A stretch of 64,000 nucleotides of DNA, from the NCBI GenBank assembly GCA_021166775.1, contig JAJPEQ010000006.1, forward strand, positions 341,697 to 405,696, read 5' to 3'. The position numbers and the translations under genes are program-made. This stretch comes from Comamonas sp. GTDB lineage: Bacteria; Pseudomonadota; Gammaproteobacteria; Burkholderiales; Burkholderiaceae_C. Below the pieces are notes generated by a model. That model had not been told where the DNA came from. It did not search any database and saw only the letters and a list, made by a program, of their open reading frames with translations. Positions 59,243 through 64,000 of the stretch are shown piece by piece. How positions within the stretch are numbered: the stretch's first letter is position 1; every line of letters begins with the position of its first letter.

Positions 59243-59995
59243 ATGATCCTCAACATCGCCGCCTATCTGTTCGTGGTCATCGACGATGCCGATGCGCTCG
59301 CCGCGCGCCTGCGCACGCAGGCCGAGGCAGCAGGGCTGCGGGGCACCATGCTGGTGACGCCGGAAGGCCTGAACCTGTTCCTGGCCGGCGCCGAAGCGCC
59401 GTTGCGCGGTTTCCTGGAGGGGCTGCGCCAGGATCCGCGCTTCGCCGCGCTGCATGCGAAGGAAAGCTGGAGCGAGACGGTGCCGTTTGCGCGATTGAAG
59501 GTGAAGCGCAAGGCAGAAATCATCACGTTCCGGCGCGAGGCGGCCTCGCCGCTGCAAGTTGGCGAGCGCGCGCCGACGGTGGCCCCGGCCACGCTGGCGC
59601 GCTGGATCGCGCAGGGCGGCCGCGATGATGCCGGGCGCCGGCTTGTCCTGCTGGACACGCGCAACCAGCAGGAGGTCGCATACGGCACCTTCGACGGCGC
59701 GTTGACCCTGCCCATCGACCGCTTCACCGACCTGCCGGCGGCGCTGGCTCCGCACCGCGAGGCGTTGCGCGATGCGGCGGTGGTCAGCTTCTGCACCGGC
59801 GGGATCCGCTGCGAGAAGGCCGCGCTGTGGCTGCGCGCCGACGGCATGGACAACGTGCTGCAGTTGGATGACGGCATCCTTGGGTATTTCGAGCAGGTGG
59901 GCGGCGTGGGCTATGCGGGCGGCTGTTTCGTGTTCGACGAGCGGGTGGCGCTGGACCCGCAGCTGCGGCCGATGTCGGCAGGAGAGGCCGCATGA
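59243..59995 (+). CDS. Rhodanese-like sulfurtransferase, TrhO/YceA type
   Basis: A 250-aa protein with an N-terminal acylphosphatase-like domain (GTMLVTPEGLNLFLAG) and a rhodanese domain with catalytic loop CTGGIRCEKAALWL. TrhO enzymes use this cysteine to hydroxylate uridine 34 of certain tRNAs with oxygen. The protein is shorter than typical TrhO (over 300 aa) and lacks a long cysteine-rich tail, so plain sulfurtransferase activity is also possible. Its stop overlaps the next ATG (ATGA). Confidence 0.85.
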   Translation: MILNIAAYLFVVIDDADALAARLRTQAEAAGLRGTMLVTPEGLNLFLAGAEAPLRGFLEGLRQDPRFAALHAKESWSETVPFARLKVKRKAEIITFRREAASPLQVGERAPTVAPATLARWIAQGGRDDAGRRLVLLDTRNQQEVAYGTFDGALTLPIDRFTDLPAALAPHREALRDAAVVSFCTGGIRCEKAALWLRADGMDNVLQLDDGILGYFEQVGGVGYAGGCFVFDERVALDPQLRPMSAGEAA

Positions 59996-60150
59996 ACTGG
60001 GTTGCGATCGTGCTGGTGGTGCTGGGCGTGTGGCTGGCGTTGAAGGTCGCCAGCGCGCTGGTCAAACTGCTGCTGTGGTTGGCCGCGGTAGTGGGCCTGT
60101 GGTGGCTGGTGCATCCCTATCTGGGGCTGCCGCTGGTGCCCTTCATCTGA
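59992..60150 (+). CDS. Small membrane protein of unknown function
   Basis: A 52-aa frame missed by the track. It is almost wholly hydrophobic, with two likely membrane segments (VAIVLVVLGVWLALKV and LLLWLAAVVGLWWLV) separated by a short polar turn. The ATG overlaps the rhodanese stop (ATGA), which argues for real, coupled translation. No family is recognised. Confidence 0.6.
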   Translation: MNWVAIVLVVLGVWLALKVASALVKLLLWLAAVVGLWWLVHPYLGLPLVPFI

Positions 60151-60172
60151 CTCGGGCGGCGCCGCGTCCGCC

Positions 60173-61372
60173 TCAGGGCCCGCCCAGCGCCTGTCCGGCC
60201 GCGTGGCCGCTGGCCCAGGCCCACTGGAAGTTGTAGCCGCCCAGCCAGCCGGTGACGTCCACGACCTCGCCGATGAAATGCAGGCCCGGCACGTGGCGCG
60301 ACATCATCGTACTGGACGACAGGCCGTCGGTGTCCACGCCGCCCAGGGTCACCTCGGCGGTGCGGTAGCCTTCGGTGCCGCTGGCTACCAGCGGCCAGTC
60401 GCGCAGCAGCGCGGCGATGCCGTCCAGCTCGCGCGGGGTGTACTGGCGCAGCGGTTTGCTGGCCAGCCAGTGCTCGCACAGCCGTTGGGCGAAGCGCTTG
60501 GGCAACACCTCGGCCAACAGCGTCTTAAGTTCGGCGTCGCGCCGCGATTGCTGCCAGTCGCGCAGCAGCGCATCGACGTCGGTTGCCGGCAACAGGTCCA
60601 GACGCAGGTTGTCGCCCGGCTGCCAGTAGTTGGAGATCTGCAGGATCGCCGGACCGCTGATGCCGCGGTGGGTGACCAGCATGAAGTTGCGGAAGCTGGC
60701 GCCATTGCAGCGGGCTTCCACCGGCAGCGCCACGCCGGCCAGGTCGTGCAGCCGCTCCGCATGCTTGCCGCTCAGGGTCAGCGGTACCAACCCGGCACGC
60801 GTCGGCAGCACGGCGTGGCCGAACTGCTGTGCGAGCTGGTAGCCGAAGCCGCTGGCGCCCATGCTGGGGATCGACAGGCCGCCGCTGGCCACCACCAGCG
60901 AGGCGGCTTCGAAGCGCCCCTGCACGGTATCCAGGCGGAAGCGGCCGGCGTCGGTGTGTTCCACCCGCTCGATGGCGCAATGGGTGCGGATCTCCACCCC
61001 CGCGTCGGCGCATTCGGCCAGCAGCATCGCCACGATCTGCCTGGAGGACTCGTCGCAGAACAGCTGGCCCAGCTCTTTCTCGTGGTAGGCGATGCCGTGC
61101 CGCTCCACCATCTCGATGAAATGCCAGGGCGTGTAGCGGGCCAGCGCCGACTTGCAGAAGTGTGGGTTGGCCGACAGATAGTTGGCGGGCGTGGTGCCGG
61201 TATTGGTGAAATTGCACCGTCCGCCGCCGGACATCAGGATCTTCTTGCCGACCTTGTTGGCGTGGTCGACGACGAGCACGCGCAGACCGCGCCGGCTGGC
61301 CACCAGCGCGCACATCAGGCCGGCGGCGCCAGCACCGATGACGACGGCATCGCAGTGGGATGCGGGCGTCAT
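60173..61372 (-). CDS. HI0933-like FAD-dependent oxidoreductase
   Basis: A 399-aa flavoprotein of the HI0933/YhiN family: FAD motif VVIGAGAAGLMCALVASRRG, the hallmark KVGKKILMSGGGRCNFTN, and C-terminal GLHFIGEVVDVTGWLGGYNF. Members have been annotated as aminoacetone oxidases or as reductive enzymes, and the substrate is not settled. It lies 30 bases downstream of the helicase gene on the same strand. Confidence 0.88.
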   Translation of the reverse strand: MTPASHCDAVVIGAGAAGLMCALVASRRGLRVLVVDHANKVGKKILMSGGGRCNFTNTGTTPANYLSANPHFCKSALARYTPWHFIEMVERHGIAYHEKELGQLFCDESSRQIVAMLLAECADAGVEIRTHCAIERVEHTDAGRFRLDTVQGRFEAASLVVASGGLSIPSMGASGFGYQLAQQFGHAVLPTRAGLVPLTLSGKHAERLHDLAGVALPVEARCNGASFRNFMLVTHRGISGPAILQISNYWQPGDNLRLDLLPATDVDALLRDWQQSRRDAELKTLLAEVLPKRFAQRLCEHWLASKPLRQYTPRELDGIAALLRDWPLVASGTEGYRTAEVTLGGVDTDGLSSSTMMSRHVPGLHFIGEVVDVTGWLGGYNFQWAWASGHAAGQALGGP

Positions 61373-61402
61373 CCGCGGACAATCAGGGCAGCAAGTGGGC
61401 GA

Positions 61403-63214
61403 TCAGCGCGGCCCGCGCGGCTTGAATCCGCCCGGTTTGCGTCCGCCGGGCTTGAACCCGCCGGGTTTGCGCGGACCACCGGGGCGGTCGCCGTCGCGCG
61501 GCGGACCGAAGCTGCGCTTGCGCTTCGGTGCGTCGATATCGGCGTCGCTGGCCGGCTTCATCCGCAGCGGCTTGCTCGCCACCCGCACCTGCTGCAGGTG
61601 TTCCAGCAGCTCCGGCGGCATCCCCTCGGGCAGATCGACCAGGGTGTAATCATCGCGGATGTCGATGCGGCCGATGTAGCGCGATTCCAGGTCCGCCTCG
61701 TTGGCGATCGCGCCGACGATATGCCCCGGCTGCGCGCCGTGCTGGTAGCCCACTTCGATACGGTACGTGCGCATGCCCACATCGGCCGGCAGCGGCTCGC
61801 GCGGGGTGCGTTCACGCGGCTCGCGCGCGGGGCGCTCGCTCCGCTGCGGGCGGCCTTCGCCCGCGGTGAAGGGTTTTTCCGGCACGGCCGGCTTGGGCAA
61901 CAACAACGGCGTCTTGCCCTGCACCAGCTTGGCCAGCGCCGCGGCGATCTCCACCGCCGGCACGTTCTTTTCCTGCTCGTAGCGCTCCACCAGACCGCGG
62001 AACACCGACAGGTCGTCACTGCCCAACGCAGCGTCGATCTTGTCGAGGAACTTCGCCACGCGGCGCTCGTTCACCGCGTCCACGCTGGGCAGGTTCATCT
62101 GCTCGATCTTCTGCCGGGTGGCGCGCTCGATCGCGCCCAGCATGCCGCGCTCACGCGGCGCCACGAACAGGATCGCCTCGCCGCTGCGGCCGGCGCGGCC
62201 GGTGCGGCCGATGCGGTGGACGTAGCTCTCGGTGTCGTAGGGGATGTCGTAGTTCAGCACGTGGCTGATCCGCTCCACGTCCAACCCGCGCGCGGCCACG
62301 TCGGTGGCCACCAGCACGTCGATCTGGCCTTCCTTCAGGCGCTGGATGGTGCGCTCGCGGGTTTTCTGTTCCACGTCGCCATTGATCGCCGCGGCGCTGA
62401 AGCCGCGCGCCGCCAGCTTTTCGGCCAGCTCGTCGGTACCCAGTTTGGTGCGCGCGAAGATGATCATCGCGTCGAACGGCTCGGCTTCCATGATCCGGGT
62501 CAGCGCGTCCAGCTTGTTGACGCCGCTGACCATCCAGTAGCGCTGGCGGATGCTGGCGGCGGTGGTGGTCTGCGCCTTGATGGCGATTTCCACCGGGTCC
62601 TTCAGGTAGGTCTGGGCGATCCGCTTGATCGGCGCCGGCATGGTGGCGGAGAACAGCGCCACCTGGCGGGTCTCGGGCGTCTTCTTGAGGATGGCTTCGA
62701 CGTCGTCGATGAAGCCCATCCGCAGCATTTCGTCGGCCTCGTCCAGCACCAGCATGCGCAGCGAGGACAGGTCCAGCGTGCCGCGCTCCAGGTGGTCGAT
62801 GACGCGGCCGGGGGTGCCGACCACCACGTGCACGCCGCGCTTGAGCGCATGCAGCTGCGGGCCGTAGCCCTGGCCGCCGTAGATCGGCAGGATCTGGAAG
62901 CCGGGGATGTGCTTGGCATAAGTCTGGAACGCCTCCGCCACCTGGATCGCCAGCTCGCGGGTCGGGGCCAGCACCAGCACCTGTGGCTTGCCGGCTGGGG
63001 CGTCGAGCCGCGACAGCGCGGGCAGGGCGAACGCGGCGGTCTTGCCGGTGCCGGTCTGGGCCTGGCCCAGCACGTCGCGGCCTTCCAGCAGCGGCGGGAT
63101 GGTCGCGGCCTGGATCGGGGAGGGTGACTCATAGCCGACGTCGCGCAGGGCGGCCAGCAGGGTCTCGGGCAGGCCGAGGTCGGTGAACAGCAGGGTCGCG
63201 TTGTCGGCGCTCAT
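61403..63214 (-). CDS. DEAD-box ATP-dependent RNA helicase (DeaD/CsdA type)
   Basis: A 603-aa helicase that unwinds RNA during ribosome assembly and cold adaptation. Core motifs are complete: AQTGTGKTAAFALP, PTRELAIQVAE, GTPGRVIDHL, VLDEADEMLRMG, FSATMP, ATDVAARGLDVE and HRIGRTGRAGR. A DbpA-like RNA-binding domain (~475-560) is followed by a basic Gly-rich tail built from KPGGFKP and KPGGRKP units. It starts at ATG 63214 (MSADNATLLF). Confidence 0.93.
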   Translation of the reverse strand: MSADNATLLFTDLGLPETLLAALRDVGYESPSPIQAATIPPLLEGRDVLGQAQTGTGKTAAFALPALSRLDAPAGKPQVLVLAPTRELAIQVAEAFQTYAKHIPGFQILPIYGGQGYGPQLHALKRGVHVVVGTPGRVIDHLERGTLDLSSLRMLVLDEADEMLRMGFIDDVEAILKKTPETRQVALFSATMPAPIKRIAQTYLKDPVEIAIKAQTTTAASIRQRYWMVSGVNKLDALTRIMEAEPFDAMIIFARTKLGTDELAEKLAARGFSAAAINGDVEQKTRERTIQRLKEGQIDVLVATDVAARGLDVERISHVLNYDIPYDTESYVHRIGRTGRAGRSGEAILFVAPRERGMLGAIERATRQKIEQMNLPSVDAVNERRVAKFLDKIDAALGSDDLSVFRGLVERYEQEKNVPAVEIAAALAKLVQGKTPLLLPKPAVPEKPFTAGEGRPQRSERPAREPRERTPREPLPADVGMRTYRIEVGYQHGAQPGHIVGAIANEADLESRYIGRIDIRDDYTLVDLPEGMPPELLEHLQQVRVASKPLRMKPASDADIDAPKRKRSFGPPRDGDRPGGPRKPGGFKPGGRKPGGFKPRGPR

Positions 63215-63548
63215 GTTGCCTTGGGGCGGAATCGCCGAAGGTTAAGGGGGCACGCATTGTACGCGCCATGTCACGAGTACGGGCTCCAATCCGCAAGATG
63301 CCCGGGGCAGGTGGCGGAAGCGGCCGTGCGATGCCTGGGGAATCGATCCGGGTATTTTGCCGGCCGTGGATGCGAACGATTCTTGTGCTGTGCGCTTGCG
63401 GGTGCGCCCGAGTGCAAAATCGTGCGCACTTCGCGTGCATTTGGTCGTGAAGGTATGGCCGCGGTGGTATCCCGGCGGTTAGAATGCGCGGCTGTTAGCG
63501 AGCGGCCATCATGGCCGGCAAGCCCACGAACAACTAGAAGAGGCAAGC
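63215..63548. other. Noncoding region between the helicase and nuoA
   Basis: This gap of 334 bases contains a TAGAAT -10 box at 63480 for nuoA. The 60-aa ORF at 63268 has no family resemblance or convincing ribosome site. I see no tRNA, although a tRNA and secG often precede nuo in related genomes. Confidence 0.5.
63480..63485 (+). promoter_or_regulatory. Putative -10 box TAGAAT for the nuo operon
   Basis: GGTTAGAATGCGCGGC lies 64 bases before the nuoA GTG start. No strong -35 hexamer is at 17-base spacing. Confidence 0.45.
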
Positions 63549-63905
63549 GTGCTGGCCGAATACCTGCCCACCCTGCTGTTTTTGATCGTCGCCACCGGGA
63601 TCGGCATCGCCCTGATCATCGTCGGCAACGTCCTCGGTCCCAAGCGGCCCTCCGGCGAAAAACTCTCGCCCTACGAGTGCGGCTTCGGCGCCTTCGAGAA
63701 CGCGCGCATGCCGTTCGACGTGCGCTACTACCTGGTCGCGATCCTGTTCATCGTGTTCGACCTGGAAATCGCCTTCGTCTTCCCTTGGGCCGTGGTGTTC
63801 CGCGAGCTGGGGGTGTTCGGCCTGATCGAGATGGGCGTGTTCCTCACGCTGCTGGTGATCGGCTTCGTGTACGTGTGGAAGCGCGGCGCGCTGGAGTGGG
63901 AATGA
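63549..63905 (+). CDS. nuoA: NADH-quinone oxidoreductase subunit A
   Basis: NuoA is a membrane subunit of respiratory complex I, near the quinone entry site. The 118-aa protein has three helices and the conserved loop [20 protein letters not shown] and [17 protein letters not shown]. The start is GTG 63549 behind AGAAGAGG. It opens the nuo operon, and its stop overlaps the nuoB ATG. Confidence 0.95.
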   Translation: MLAEYLPTLLFLIVATGIGIALIIVGNVLGPKRPSGEKLSPYECGFGAFENARMPFDVRYYLVAILFIVFDLEIAFVFPWAVVFRELGVFGLIEMGVFLTLLVIGFVYVWKRGALEWE

Positions 63906-64000
63906 GCAATATCGTCCAATCAGTTCTGGAAGCCGCCAGCAACCCGCTGCCGGAAGGGCGGCTGGATGACATCCTGCGTCCCGAGGGCGACAACCCGCTG
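63902..64000 (+). CDS. nuoB: NADH-quinone oxidoreductase subunit B, N-terminal fragment (runs off window)
   Basis: The 33 visible residues ([20 protein letters not shown] at their end) match the N-terminus of xanthomonad-type NuoB, the subunit holding cluster N2. The cysteine ligands lie beyond the window. The ATG overlaps the nuoA stop (ATGA). Confidence 0.85.
   Translation, partial: MSNIVQSVLEAASNPLPEGRLDDILRPEGDNPL

Noticed and set aside
60203-63127. 974-aa plus-strand ORF opposite the flavoprotein and the helicase
   Set aside because: Same high-GC shadow effect; the minus strand encodes two full, recognisable proteins.

Overview
The window is high-GC proteobacterial chromosome without tRNA or rRNA genes, insertion sequences or CRISPR arrays. 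It falls into two parts of different apparent origin. From base 1 to about 55.85 kb the proteins, gene order and promoters look like a Comamonadaceae-type betaproteobacterium (Burkholderiales). The evidence is the leuC-entericidin-leuD-leuB-asd-fimV-truA-trpF-trpB-trpA-accD superoperon, TAAAAT or TACAAT -10 boxes close to start codons, and a short intergenic repeat built around CGCTTGTCCATCAAG...GCAGCTA. From about 55.95 kb to the end the proteins look like Xanthomonadaceae: the C-terminal half of LysS, a WecA-like transferase, two flavoproteins, a TrhO-like rhodanese, a DEAD-box helicase, and nuoA with the start of nuoB. The change happens inside lysS, in its most conserved stretch. I read this as a probable chimeric assembly join, with natural recombination as the less likely alternative.

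Layout of the first part. 0-6.8 kb: the end of a chemoreceptor, hslO (Hsp33), a gamma-carbonic anhydrase, a DUF455 ferritin-like protein, two tandem degenerate EAL-HDOD paralogs and xerD. 6.9-11.2 kb: a TAXI-type TRAP transporter (binding protein, fused permease, DUF1850 protein) coupled to an AEC-family transporter. 11.3-14.3 kb: queG divergent from tsaE-amiC. 14.3-17.1 kb: an AraC regulator divergent from a secreted unknown protein, an AhpD-like protein and a cupin. 17.3-25.5 kb: an Lrp/AsnC regulator, then a purine salvage and catabolism cluster (xdhA, xdhB, a LysR regulator, an NCS2 permease, guaD). 25.5-30.3 kb: dedA, mutL, gdhA and a degenerate ABC ATPase. 30.3-35.1 kb: an ABC exporter, a DISM-type diguanylate cyclase, a 2OG-Fe(II) oxygenase and a BON lipoprotein. 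35.2-38.2 kb: tyrosine phenol-lyase next to tryptophanase. 38.4-40.9 kb: an MBL-fold RNase-like protein and a LysR regulator. 40.9-53.0 kb: the leucine, aspartate-semialdehyde, fimV and tryptophan superoperon. 53.1-55.0 kb: a YggT protein and a branched-chain amino acid binding protein, followed by the first half of lysS.

The most interesting items beyond the join are these. A 33-codon leader peptide ending ITKTTTITG, followed by a terminator-like structure, lies upstream of asd and looks like a threonine/isoleucine attenuator. Copies of the Comamonadaceae-type repeat appear to have been taken in frame into two unrelated proteins (DUF455 and the MutL linker). A tyrosine phenol-lyase and tryptophanase pair is present. 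An ABC-type ATPase has lost its P-loop glycines. Two strong hairpins are packed between the AhpD-like and cupin genes. No search could be run, so family names rest on motif and sequence recognition.
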